Shown in pieces: positions 20,074-27,572 of a stretch of DNA of 64,000 bases. Both the position numbers and the translations under genes were made by a program. The stretch is taken from contig CANPZC010000009.1 of the NCBI GenBank assembly GCA_947589355.1, positions 25,509-89,508 of the forward strand, written 5' to 3'. Source of the DNA: an uncultured Clostridia bacterium. Lineage in GTDB: Bacteria; Bacillota; Clostridia; Oscillospirales; Ruminococcaceae. Positions within the stretch are counted from its first letter, which is position 1; every line of letters starts with the position of its first letter. A model generated the notes under the pieces. It was not told the origin of the DNA. It ran no database searches and was given only the letters and a program-made list of their open reading frames with translations.

Positions 20074-20215
20074 TTATAAATTGCGCTTACGCGCAAGCCT
20101 GCGGAGCTGTGCAACGCCCCACAGTACACAAAACTATTTAACCCTGACAAGAATTTAAAATACGCGGCGCAAGCCGCACCTTAACTATTCACTATTCACT
20201 CTTTCACTATTCACT
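20074..20215 (+). repeat. Multi-hairpin interspersed element, partial copy E
   Basis: It begins TTATAAATTGCGCTTACGCG, matching the right end of copy C in inverse orientation (GCGCTTACGCGCAAGCCTGCGGAGCTG). It ends with CCTGACAAGAATTTAAAATA and a GCGGCGCAAGCCGC palindrome like the tail of copy A, then short CTATTCACT direct repeats. The central hairpins are missing. Confidence 0.6.
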
Positions 20216-20223
20216 ATTTCTCA

Positions 20224-20811
20224 TTACGCCTTAACGCTTGTCTTTTTAACCTTTTCACCCTTTGCTGCCTTGACCTTAAACGCAGGCAAACTCTTCATAT
20301 CTCCTTTGTAAACGAGATGCGCATTTTCAAGATAGCGAAAATCATCGGGCCTTACAAAATCGGAGTCTTTGTTGAACTTTGCTATGCCGCTCTGCGCTAA
20401 AACGTATGCCACAAATTCAGAGCACACAAAGTGGTTCTTCCTGCGTATAACAAGCCCGAAAGCCAGCCCCAGCAAACCTATAACGTTATAAGAATACAGT
20501 TTGCTGTTCTGCTTGAACTCGTCTATAAGCTCCTCGTACTTTGCATACTGCTCCTCGGTGCAGCTAAACTCGTACACCTCGCACGGCACTGCGGAGAACA
20601 TATCGAACACGCCGACGTTGCGCTCCTCAACAAATCCGGCAGGCAGCACAAATTTTTTATACTTTCTGCAAAAGCTGTAGACCTCCTGCAATTCGCGGTC
20701 GCTGGAAAGCGAAACGTGGTTATAGGGGGCTTTTGTGAACTGCTTTATTATCCGCGCAGGCACGGTGCGTGTCTGCGAAAGTATTACGTATATGTATCTG
20801 CCAGTTTCCAT
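20224..20811 (-). CDS. Permuted papain-fold (YiiX/NlpC-P60-like) protein
   Basis: About 195 residues from the ATG at 20811 (a TTG start at 20850 is possible; neither has a strong ribosome site). The arrangement is YIYVILSQTRTVPARIIKQ, then His in APYNHVSLSSD, and much later Cys in HFVCSEFVAYVL. This His-before-Cys order is that of circularly permuted papain-like enzymes such as YiiX. The C-terminus is lysine-rich (KAAKGEKVKKTSVKA). There is no signal peptide. Hydrolase or acyltransferase activity on a lipid or peptide amide is inferred. It stands alone between convergent guaB and the aspS operon. Confidence 0.6.
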   Translation of the reverse strand: METGRYIYVILSQTRTVPARIIKQFTKAPYNHVSLSSDRELQEVYSFCRKYKKFVLPAGFVEERNVGVFDMFSAVPCEVYEFSCTEEQYAKYEELIDEFKQNSKLYSYNVIGLLGLAFGLVIRRKNHFVCSEFVAYVLAQSGIAKFNKDSDFVRPDDFRYLENAHLVYKGDMKSLPAFKVKAAKGEKVKKTSVKA

Positions 20812-20853
20812 AAGTGTGATTTCCGTTCTTAAAGTTATTAAGCTGAGCAAGAT

Positions 20854-20897
20854 AAAGCCGCGCCCCTTTATGAGGAGCGCTTTACTGCTTTATTTAA
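20854..20897 (-). terminator. Possible terminator of the hisS-aspS operon
   Basis: On the minus strand an imperfect GC-rich stem, AAAGCGC..CTC with GGGG.GCGGCTTT (20854-20883), lies about 100 nt after the aspS stop. The U-run after it is weak (TTTATCTT). Confidence 0.35.
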
Positions 20898-20988
20898 TTA
20901 TACACTATAAGCTGCAATTTGTATATACCCTGTAACGCTTTCTTAATAAAATACAGCACTTTTCACAAAATTACAGTTAAATTTTTAA

Positions 20989-22776
20989 TCATATTGACGG
21001 CTGTTCTTCCTTATTTGTTACTGCAATGGAAAGCTCTTCAAGCTGTTTTTCATCGACCTGTGCAGGGCAGGCGGACATAAGCTCGCTTGCATTCTGAACC
21101 TTTGGAAATGCCGTAACATCGCGCAGATTATCAGCTCCGCACATGATCATGGTTATTCTGTCAAGACCTATTCCCATGCCGCCGTGAGGGGGCGCGGCGT
21201 ACTTATAAGCATCTACAAGAAAGCCGAATTTCAGCTCTATCTCCTCTTTTGTCATACCCAGCAGGCTGAACATCTTCTCTTGCAGCGCGCAGTCTGTTAT
21301 ACGCATAGAGCCCGACGACAGCTCCACGCCGTTGAGCACCAGATCCCACGCCTTTGCCCTTACCTTTTCGGGGTCGCTCTCTAGGTATTCCACGCACTCG
21401 TCCATAGGCATTGTGAACGGGTGGTGCGCTGCGACCCAACTGCCGCTTTCCTCGTCAAACTCGAAGAAAGGCATCTCGGTTATCCATACAAAGTTGTGCT
21501 TGCTATCGTCAATAATGCCCATTTTACGCGCCATTATAAGTCTGAGCGCGCCCAGCACCGAAAGCGTGAGCTTTGTTTTGTCAGCCATTATTATAACAAC
21601 GTCGCCTTTCTGCGCGCCCACTTTTTCAAGTATAGCTTCAAGCTCGCCCTCTTTCATAAACTTTGCAAACGAGCAGCCGGGAGCATCATCTACCCACCTT
21701 ACATATGCCAGACCCTTTGCGCCTATGCCTTTTGCGTGCTCGGTCAGCTTGTCTATCTCCTTGCGCGTGAATATGCCTGCGGCGTTCTTGGCGCACAAAG
21801 CTCTTACGCTGCCGCCGCTCTCCAGAGCGTTTTTAAATACGACAAAATCGGTATCTTTTACGGTATCCGAAATGTTCTGTATCTCCATATCAAAACGCGT
21901 GTCGGGCTTGTCGGAGCCGTATTTTTCCATAGCATCTGCAAAGGTCAGCTTTTTAAGCGGCAGCTCTATCTTCTCGTCCAAAACTTCATCGAAAAGCCTT
22001 GCAATATAGCCCTCAACCATTGCTTGGATATCTTCCTCATCAACGAAAGACATTTCAAGGTCTATCTGCGTAAATTCGGGCTGACGGTCTGCTCTCAGAT
22101 CCTCATCGCGGAAGCACCTTGCAAGCTGTATATATCTGTCAAAGCCTGCCACCATCAGCAGCTGCTTGTATATCTGCGGCGACTGCGGCAGCGCGTAAAA
22201 CTTGCCGTGGTGTATCCTTGACGGCACAAGGTAGTCTCTTGCGCCCTCGGGCGTTGACTTTATGAACATAGGCGTTTCTATCTCGGTAAAGCCGTTTTCA
22301 TAAAAATAATCGCGCGTTACCTTGGCTATCTTGTGGCGCATGAGTATGTTTCTTTGCAGCGGCGCGCGGCGAAGATCGAGATACCTGTATTTCAGCCTGA
22401 GTTCCTCGTTGGTATTAAGCTCGTCAACTATCTCAAACGGCGTTGTCTGCGCCTTTGAAAGTATTCGCAGCTCGGTAACAAATATCTCAACGTTGCCGGT
22501 CGGTATCTTTGGGTTCTTGCTCTCGCGCTCTCTTACCATGCCTGTTGCCATTATAACGTCCTCGCTGCGGCAGGAAGATGCCTTTTCAAACACCGCTTTA
22601 TCGCTGCTGTCGTCGAACACCAGCTGAACAACGCCCGTTACGTCTCTCAGCACTATAAAAATTATGCCGCCTTTGTTTCTTACCGTATCGCAAAAGCCTC
22701 CTACCGTGACCGTCTGCCCTGCCTTTAGCACCTTGCCGCAGTAGTGAGTTCTTTTCATGCCTTTCATGCTATCCAT
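20989..22776 (-). CDS. aspS: Aspartyl-tRNA synthetase
   Basis: About 595 residues, class II enzyme of the bacterial type with the GAD insertion domain. An N-terminal OB-fold (VGGFCDTVRNKGGIIFIVLRD) precedes motif 1 and motif 2 (FTEIETPMFIKSTPEGARDY, ARCFRDEDLRADRQPEFTQ) and motif 3 (GGMGIGLDRITMIM). It charges tRNA-Asp in the cytoplasm. The start at 22776 has GAAAGGA 9 nt upstream, and its ATGGATAG overlaps the stop codon of the preceding gene, suggesting coupled translation. Third gene of the T-box controlled operon. Confidence 0.94.
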   Translation of the reverse strand: MDSMKGMKRTHYCGKVLKAGQTVTVGGFCDTVRNKGGIIFIVLRDVTGVVQLVFDDSSDKAVFEKASSCRSEDVIMATGMVRERESKNPKIPTGNVEIFVTELRILSKAQTTPFEIVDELNTNEELRLKYRYLDLRRAPLQRNILMRHKIAKVTRDYFYENGFTEIETPMFIKSTPEGARDYLVPSRIHHGKFYALPQSPQIYKQLLMVAGFDRYIQLARCFRDEDLRADRQPEFTQIDLEMSFVDEEDIQAMVEGYIARLFDEVLDEKIELPLKKLTFADAMEKYGSDKPDTRFDMEIQNISDTVKDTDFVVFKNALESGGSVRALCAKNAAGIFTRKEIDKLTEHAKGIGAKGLAYVRWVDDAPGCSFAKFMKEGELEAILEKVGAQKGDVVIIMADKTKLTLSVLGALRLIMARKMGIIDDSKHNFVWITEMPFFEFDEESGSWVAAHHPFTMPMDECVEYLESDPEKVRAKAWDLVLNGVELSSGSMRITDCALQEKMFSLLGMTKEEIELKFGFLVDAYKYAAPPHGGMGIGLDRITMIMCGADNLRDVTAFPKVQNASELMSACPAQVDEKQLEELSIAVTNKEEQPSI

Positions 22777-23284
22777 TTTTATCTGTCCTTTCATCATTTC
22801 GGGTAATTTCTTCTAAAAAAGCCGTAAGCCTTGCCGACTTGCCGCCGTCACGGAAAAGTATTACAAACGTTACCGCAGCCGCCAGCGCGAACACCGCAGC
22901 CCCCGTGTATATCTCCAAAGCCGCGCACACCAGCGCTAAAAACAGCATAGCTATTACACATATCGCACCGAATATGCAGGTAGAGAGAGGTTTCATTATC
23001 TTGCCTTGTATAACACTGCCGCCGCTGACTTTCTTTATACTGCCGTAAAACGTGGTAGACGAGCCGTCTGTCTTTCTGGGCGCGTGGTGCGAAACGCGTA
23101 TTTTTTCGCTGTTTCTGTAGCCGTAGTACACCTCGGCGGTCTTATACTTTTTTATAAACTTGCTCACGCCCACAACACTGCCGCGCGCCTTGAAAGGTAT
23201 TATAGCCTTGTCAAAACGGCGGTAAATCTGCTTTGGCGAAAGCGTGCTCTCAAAGCTTCTTTTTCTGGGAAAAACAACGAACAT
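22769..23284 (-). CDS. Uncharacterised two-TM protein inside the hisS-aspS operon
   Basis: 171 residues, not recognised. The N-terminal 95 residues are basic (MFVVFPRKRSFESTLSPKQIY, then KFIKKYKTAEVYYGYRNSEKIRV). Two adjacent hydrophobic helices follow (CIFGAICVIAMLFLALVCAAL and IYTGAAVFALAAAVTFVILF), and then a charged tail. It starts 3 bp after the hisS stop and overlaps the aspS start by 8 bp, so it is firmly part of this operon. A membrane location with a cytoplasmic basic domain is predicted. A link to translation is not shown by sequence. Confidence 0.7.
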   Translation of the reverse strand: MFVVFPRKRSFESTLSPKQIYRRFDKAIIPFKARGSVVGVSKFIKKYKTAEVYYGYRNSEKIRVSHHAPRKTDGSSTTFYGSIKKVSGGSVIQGKIMKPLSTCIFGAICVIAMLFLALVCAALEIYTGAAVFALAAAVTFVILFRDGGKSARLTAFLEEITRNDERTDKNG

Positions 23285-23287
23285 ACG

Positions 23288-24586
23288 CTATATAAGCCCC
23301 TCAACGCTGAGCATATGACTGCAAAGTACATCTGTAAAATTTTGCGCAAAGCTGTCAAGTGATATATCTTTCTCGCTGCCGTCAGCCATATTTTTCAATG
23401 CTGCTTTACCGCTCTCCAGCTCATTGCTGCCAAGAACCATACAAAATTTTGCGCCTATCTTGTTGGCATACTTCATCTGCGCTTTAAGTCCTCTTCCAAC
23501 TATATCATAATCGGCTTGTATGCCCATATCGCGAAGCTCCATGACAAGTTTCACCGTTTTTGATACAGCGGCATCATCTAGCGCGGCAATGAAAATATCA
23601 CAGCTATCGGGCTTCAAAAACTCGCAGCCCTGTTTTTCCATAGTAAGAATAAGCCTTTCAAGCCCCATACCAAAGCCCAGCGCAGGCACCGACTGCCCCG
23701 ACAGTGTTTCTATAAGTCCGTCATATCTGCCGCCGCCGCACACAGTACCCTGCGCGCCTATATCGGTAGTTATAAATTCAAACACCGTTCTTGTGTAATA
23801 GTCAAGACCTCTGACTATCCTCGGGTCTACTTTGTATTCAATGCCCATATCGCCAAGGGTGCACTTCAGCTTATCAAAGTGCTCCTTGCACTCGTCACAC
23901 AGATAGTCCAGTATTATCGGCGCATTTTTTGATATTTCCGAGCATATCGGCGATTTGCAGTCCAGTATCCTCATAGGGTTGCGCTCAAGTCTGTCAAGGC
24001 AGGTATCGCACAGCTGCTCTTTTCTGTCTGCAAAATACTCTTTCAGTGCGGCGTGATACTTAGCCCTGCATTCGGGGCAGCCTATAGAATTTATGTGCAG
24101 TTCAATATTTTTGAGCCCTGCCCTGTCTATTACGTTTTTCGCCAGCGCGATAAGATCGGCATCTGCGGCAGGAGAAGCGCTGCCCACAAGCTCACAGCCG
24201 AACTGGTGAAACTCTCTCAGCCTGCCCGACTGCGGTTTTTCGTGCCTGAAACATGATATAACATAATACACCTTTTGCGGAAAGCCCTCGTTCAGCACGC
24301 CGTTTTCTATCATAGCTCTTATCGCGCCTGCCGTGCCCTCGGGTCTTAGCGTAAACTGCGCATCGCCTTTTGCGGTGACAGAATACATCTCTTTTTGCAC
24401 AACGTCGGTGGTATCGCCCACAGAGCGCACGAACAGAGCGGTATCTTCAAACGTTGGCATTCTTATTTCCTTAAAGCCGAACATCTCGGCGGTCTCGCTT
24501 ACTATCTTCTCAACGGTATGCCACTTATACACCTCCGAGGGAGTTATATCCTGCGTTCCTTTCGGTCTTTTTACTACAAGATCCAT
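23288..24586 (-). CDS. hisS: Histidyl-tRNA synthetase
   Basis: 432 residues, class II. Motif 2 region FRHEKPQSGRLREFHQFGCE, the histidine A motif LDYYTRTVFEF and motif 3 (PALGFGMGLERLILTM) are clear, and the C-terminal anticodon-binding domain is present. A Cys-rich insert (CPECRAKYHAAL, CDTCLDRL, CDECKEH) suggests a bound metal, as seen in many clostridial HisRS. First gene of the operon hisS-X-aspS. GAAAGGA precedes the ATG. Expression is expected to be set by the upstream T-box. Confidence 0.95.
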   Translation of the reverse strand: MDLVVKRPKGTQDITPSEVYKWHTVEKIVSETAEMFGFKEIRMPTFEDTALFVRSVGDTTDVVQKEMYSVTAKGDAQFTLRPEGTAGAIRAMIENGVLNEGFPQKVYYVISCFRHEKPQSGRLREFHQFGCELVGSASPAADADLIALAKNVIDRAGLKNIELHINSIGCPECRAKYHAALKEYFADRKEQLCDTCLDRLERNPMRILDCKSPICSEISKNAPIILDYLCDECKEHFDKLKCTLGDMGIEYKVDPRIVRGLDYYTRTVFEFITTDIGAQGTVCGGGRYDGLIETLSGQSVPALGFGMGLERLILTMEKQGCEFLKPDSCDIFIAALDDAAVSKTVKLVMELRDMGIQADYDIVGRGLKAQMKYANKIGAKFCMVLGSNELESGKAALKNMADGSEKDISLDSFAQNFTDVLCSHMLSVEGLI

Positions 24587-24636
24587 AAATACATTCCTTT
24601 CTTATATTTTACTGCTAATGCTTTAACACGATAATA

Positions 24637-24875
24637 TAAAAAACAAAAAGCGGTCATCCCATAAGGGACGACCGATGCCGTGTTGCCACCCTGTTTACTG
24701 CTTTGTTAAAATTTTCAAGCAGTCACTCTTTCCGTTTAACGCACGGAGCACACGTCCGCCCTTATTATCAGGCGGCGGCTCAGCGGTGTCCTTCAAGATC
24801 CTTGCCGGGCAAGCGCTCGCACCAGACGCGCTCTCTCTGAAATGCCCGATCACGGTCTACTCTCCGCTTCAATGC
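24637..24875 (-). promoter_or_regulatory. T-box leader of hisS-X-aspS with overlapping Asp/His specifier candidate
   Basis: On the minus strand the leader has an AGTA motif in the first stem, a CAGAGAGAGCG/GGTGCGAG distal stem I region, GAAGGACACCGCTGAG on the 3' side where the specifier is expected, and the T-box sequence CAGGGTGGCAACACGG (24678-24693). The terminator is CGGTCGTCCC/GGGATGACCG (24651-24674) followed by TTTTTGTTTTTT. Uncharged tRNA should stabilise the antiterminator and permit read-through into hisS. The triplets GAC (Asp) and CAC (His) overlap as GACAC at 24786-24790. Confidence 0.88.
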
Positions 24876-24909
24876 CTTTAAAATATATGATTTTCACACC
24901 ATGCAAAAC

Positions 24910-25314
24910 CTATCTTGACGGATTAACAAGATCACGCCAGTCAAGATCGCCTCTTTCAAGGGCGTGTATCAAAGCTTCGGCAGTGGCGATGTTGGTAGCC
25001 ACAGGTATGTTGTGTACGTCGCACAGCCTGAGAAGATCAGCTTCATTGGGTTCGTTGGGTTTTGCAGAGATAGGGTCTCTGAAGAACAAAAGCAGGTCTA
25101 TTTCGTTGCAGGATATTTTTGCGGATATCTGCTGATCGCCGCCCTGTTTGCCGCTCATGTACTTGGTAATTCTAAGACCCGTTGCCTCTGATACCTGCTT
25201 TCCGGTCGTTCCCGTTGCACAAAGATTATGCCTGTTCAGAACGCCGCAGTACGCGATACAAAACTGTACCATAAGCTCTTTTTTGGTGTCATGCGCTATA
25301 AGTGCTATATTCAT
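24910..25314 (-). CDS. mgsA: Methylglyoxal synthase
   Basis: 134 residues, the usual length. Phosphate-binding [10 protein letters not shown], the catalytic Asp in [11 protein letters not shown] and the [18 protein letters not shown] block are all present. It converts dihydroxyacetone phosphate to methylglyoxal and phosphate, a bypass under phosphate limitation or sugar overload. It follows minD by about 80 bp on the same strand, the order seen at min loci of many clostridia. Its transcript may run towards the T-box leader, since no terminator is seen between them. Confidence 0.94.
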   Translation of the reverse strand: MNIALIAHDTKKELMVQFCIAYCGVLNRHNLCATGTTGKQVSEATGLRITKYMSGKQGGDQQISAKISCNEIDLLLFFRDPISAKPNEPNEADLLRLCDVHNIPVATNIATAEALIHALERGDLDWRDLVNPSR

Positions 25315-25394
25315 CGGAGTTTATCTCCTTTCATGTTGTTTTATAGTGCCGGCTGCGTATGAAATTAAAAGTCTTTGCTGTTTATCTCAATGCC

Positions 25395-26135
25395 TTACGA
25401 CATCTTGATCTGAATGGGTATATGCTCGCCCTTTATTCTTCTGGATATGGCTGAGAACGCCAAAAATCCCATAGAGCTTGAAGAAAGCGGCGCGCCCTTG
25501 CCCGTTGCAAGAGGTATTGCGCTGTCCTCGGGTATAACGCCGAGCAGCTGAACGCCAACGGTATCTATTATAGCGTCAAGGTCGTCCATAAACTCATACT
25601 CGAACACGCGCTTGTTAGCCTTGTTTATAACAAGTCTCTGCTTCTGGTTGCCCCTCTTGTAAAACTCGTCCGACATCATCTGCGCATCTCTTACGCACAC
25701 AGGGTCGGGGGTCGTTACTATAAGTATAAGGTCGGAATTTGTAACTATATCAAATACGCTTCCGTTTATACCTGCCGAGGTATCTATTATGATATACTCA
25801 AAATACTTTCTCATCTCGGTGGTTATCTTTTCAATATCCTCCGCTTTCAGCTGCACGAAAGGATCGGCAGGCGCACACAGAACACTGAGGTTAGAGGCAA
25901 GCTTTACCGTGGTGGTAGCCTTATATACGTCGCAGGTGCCTGCAAGAACGTCGCCCAGGTCGTAAGGAATATTTCCCTGCATACCAAGCATTATATCCAT
26001 ACATCTCAGACCGAAGTCAAGCTCGATGATAAGAGTTCTGTTGCCCTGCTTTGCAAGAGCATAGCCGAGACACGCGCTGATAGAAGATTTTCCCGTACCG
26101 CCCTTACCGGACGTTACCGCAATAATTTTTGACAT
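25395..26135 (-). CDS. minD: Septum-site determining ATPase MinD
   Basis: About 246 residues. Deviant Walker A KGGTGKSSISACLG at the N-terminus, ELDFGLRCMDIMLGM (switch I, typical MinD), and IIIDTSAGI (Walker B). It should cycle on and off the membrane and position MinC. The usual C-terminal amphipathic helix is only weakly suggested by AFSAISRRIKGEHIPIQIKMS. The start at 26135 has GAAAGGAGC upstream. Neither minC nor minE adjoins it. Confidence 0.88.
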   Translation of the reverse strand: MSKIIAVTSGKGGTGKSSISACLGYALAKQGNRTLIIELDFGLRCMDIMLGMQGNIPYDLGDVLAGTCDVYKATTTVKLASNLSVLCAPADPFVQLKAEDIEKITTEMRKYFEYIIIDTSAGINGSVFDIVTNSDLILIVTTPDPVCVRDAQMMSDEFYKRGNQKQRLVINKANKRVFEYEFMDDLDAIIDTVGVQLLGVIPEDSAIPLATGKGAPLSSSSMGFLAFSAISRRIKGEHIPIQIKMS

Positions 26136-26208
26136 AGAATAACTGCTCCTTTCAAGTGACATTTATAGAATTCAAAAACTTGATTTACAAAAACAGATGT
26201 CTTATTCT

Positions 26209-26236
26209 ATTTTATCATATTTTATAGAATTGTCAA
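26209..26236 (-). promoter_or_regulatory. Promoter of minD-mgsA
   Basis: Minus strand TTGACA (26231-26236), 16-nt spacer, extended TGATAAAAT (-10 at 26209-26214). The remainder of the AT-rich gap (26237-26521) shows no gene or RNA that I can support. Confidence 0.65.
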
Positions 26237-26521
26237 AGATAAAATCAGATATTTTTTTAACATTGTTACTTAGCATAATTTATTCGGTCGGCAGTTGTAA
26301 ATTTTGCACAATAAATTTATGAACAAATCATTACATTTTAATAATTTGTTAAAACATACATTTCTTCGGGCTTAAATTAAAATTTTTCTCCATATAAAAA
26401 ACATATTCAAAAATATAACAAATATATTTTATACCGCACCTAAAGGTAGTATGCCATGTTATTATTATAGCACAAAGCGAAAGCATTTTCAAGAGCAAAT
26501 CTTAAAATATTCTGAAAACAA

Positions 26522-26550
26522 TTGCATTAAAATGTTCGGGGTGATATAAT
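26522..26550 (+). promoter_or_regulatory. Sigma-A promoter of the YdcF-like gene
   Basis: TTGCAT (26522-26527), 17-nt spacer, TATAAT (26545-26550), 36 nt before the ATG. Confidence 0.7.
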
Positions 26551-26586
26551 GATCATAGTACAAAATATAAGTCGGGAGAAAACAAA

Positions 26587-27354
26587 ATGAAGATACTTAC
26601 CTTAGCCAAATTTTTGCTTGCCGCCGCCGAGGCTTTCATGCTTGCGGTATTCATACTGCCGATAACGCGCGGCATACTTAACGCAGGCAACGCTTTCGGC
26701 ATACTGCTGTGCACTGCCGCCCTTGCCTGCACCGTAGGCTGGGAAAAACTGCGCTCGCTGCCCTTTTGGCACACGAAAGCAGGGAAAATAATACTTTGCT
26801 GCCTAGCGCTGCTTATTGTAATTGCCGTTGCATACGCGGTATTTTTGTCGGTGATGATGGCAAACGCATACGACTCGCGACCCGAAAAGCCCAACGTTGT
26901 GGTAGTTCTGGGCTGCGGCGTTAAAGGCACGCGCCCCACGCAGATGCTCTCCTACCGCCTTGATGCCGCATACGATTACCTTATAGAAAATGACGGCGTT
27001 ATGTGCGTTGTTTCGGGCGGTCAGGGCAAAGGTGAGGATATTTCCGAGGCGGAGGCGATGAAGAGATACCTTATAGATAAGGGTCTGCCCGAGGAGCGCA
27101 TTATCACCGAAGATCGCTCGACCTCTACAGAGGAAAACCTTTCATACACCGCCGAGATACTGAAAGAAAAAGGCTTGCCGCTCGATATTACGATAGTTTC
27201 CGACGGCTACCACCAGTACAGGGCATCTCTGATAGCGCGCGACTGCGGCTATGAAAATGTATACTCGATAAGCGGCTTTACAAGGCTTTATCTTCTGCCG
27301 ACATACTGGCTGCGAGAATGGCTGGCTCTGACGGCGTATTATATAATAGGATAG
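26587..27354 (+). CDS. YdcF/SanA-like DUF218 membrane protein
   Basis: 255 residues. Three hydrophobic segments occupy the first 95 residues and a DUF218 domain follows: NVVVVLGCGVKGTRPTQML, SGGQGKGEDISEAEAMKRYL, EDRSTSTEENLSYT and IVSDGYHQYRA. Family members (ElyC, SanA, YdcF) affect envelope synthesis, but the reaction is not settled. The domain is probably extracellular. Monocistronic, with its own promoter. Confidence 0.82.
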   Translation: MKILTLAKFLLAAAEAFMLAVFILPITRGILNAGNAFGILLCTAALACTVGWEKLRSLPFWHTKAGKIILCCLALLIVIAVAYAVFLSVMMANAYDSRPEKPNVVVVLGCGVKGTRPTQMLSYRLDAAYDYLIENDGVMCVVSGGQGKGEDISEAEAMKRYLIDKGLPEERIITEDRSTSTEENLSYTAEILKEKGLPLDITIVSDGYHQYRASLIARDCGYENVYSISGFTRLYLLPTYWLREWLALTAYYIIG

Positions 27355-27394
27355 CTATAAATAAAATCTATAACTCTCTATAGAAAATTTGAAT

Positions 27395-27423
27395 TTGACA
27401 TATCGTTTGAGTTGGTATATAAT
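27395..27423 (+). promoter_or_regulatory. Consensus sigma-A promoter of the metY transcript
   Basis: TTGACA (27395-27400), 17-nt spacer, TATAAT (27418-27423). Transcription from about 27430 would include the leader peptide gene at 27463. Confidence 0.85.
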
Positions 27424-27462
27424 TAAAGCATACCAAACAGATAGGTTTAGGAGGTTATACCG

Positions 27463-27501
27463 ATGAAAGCAAATTTACAAAGAAGATACTGTCGAATGTG
27501 A
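27463..27501 (+). CDS. Leader peptide MKANLQRRYCRM upstream of metY
   Basis: A 12-codon gene ending in TGA, preceded by a perfect AGGAGG (27449-27454) 8 nt before ATG, a stronger ribosome site than that of metY itself. It holds a Cys codon and a terminal Met codon directly ahead of a sulfur amino-acid gene, and has the basic QRRYCR core. This is the layout of sulfur-responsive leader peptides (short peptides with Cys codons ahead of cysteine and methionine genes in actinobacteria are known). A role in attenuation is inferred. Confidence 0.7.
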   Translation: MKANLQRRYCRM

Positions 27502-27524
27502 CCGCAGTTTACACCCGTTCGACA
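27490..27524 (+). promoter_or_regulatory. Hairpin overlapping the leader peptide 3' codons
   Basis: TGTCGAA (27490-27496, containing the Cys and Arg codons) pairs with TTCGACA (27518-27524), with GTG/CAC able to extend the stem inward. No U-run follows. The downstream stretch to 27560 is C/A-rich and G-poor (ACAACACATTCAACAATACA), as Rho-loading sites often are. Confidence 0.5.
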
Positions 27525-27572
27525 ACACATTCAACAATACATAAAATACATAATATAAAGGAGTAATTTACT

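Noticed and set aside
27490..27524. Intrinsic terminator in the metY leader
   Set aside because: The stem is not followed by a U-run; only Rho-dependent or translational attenuation would fit.
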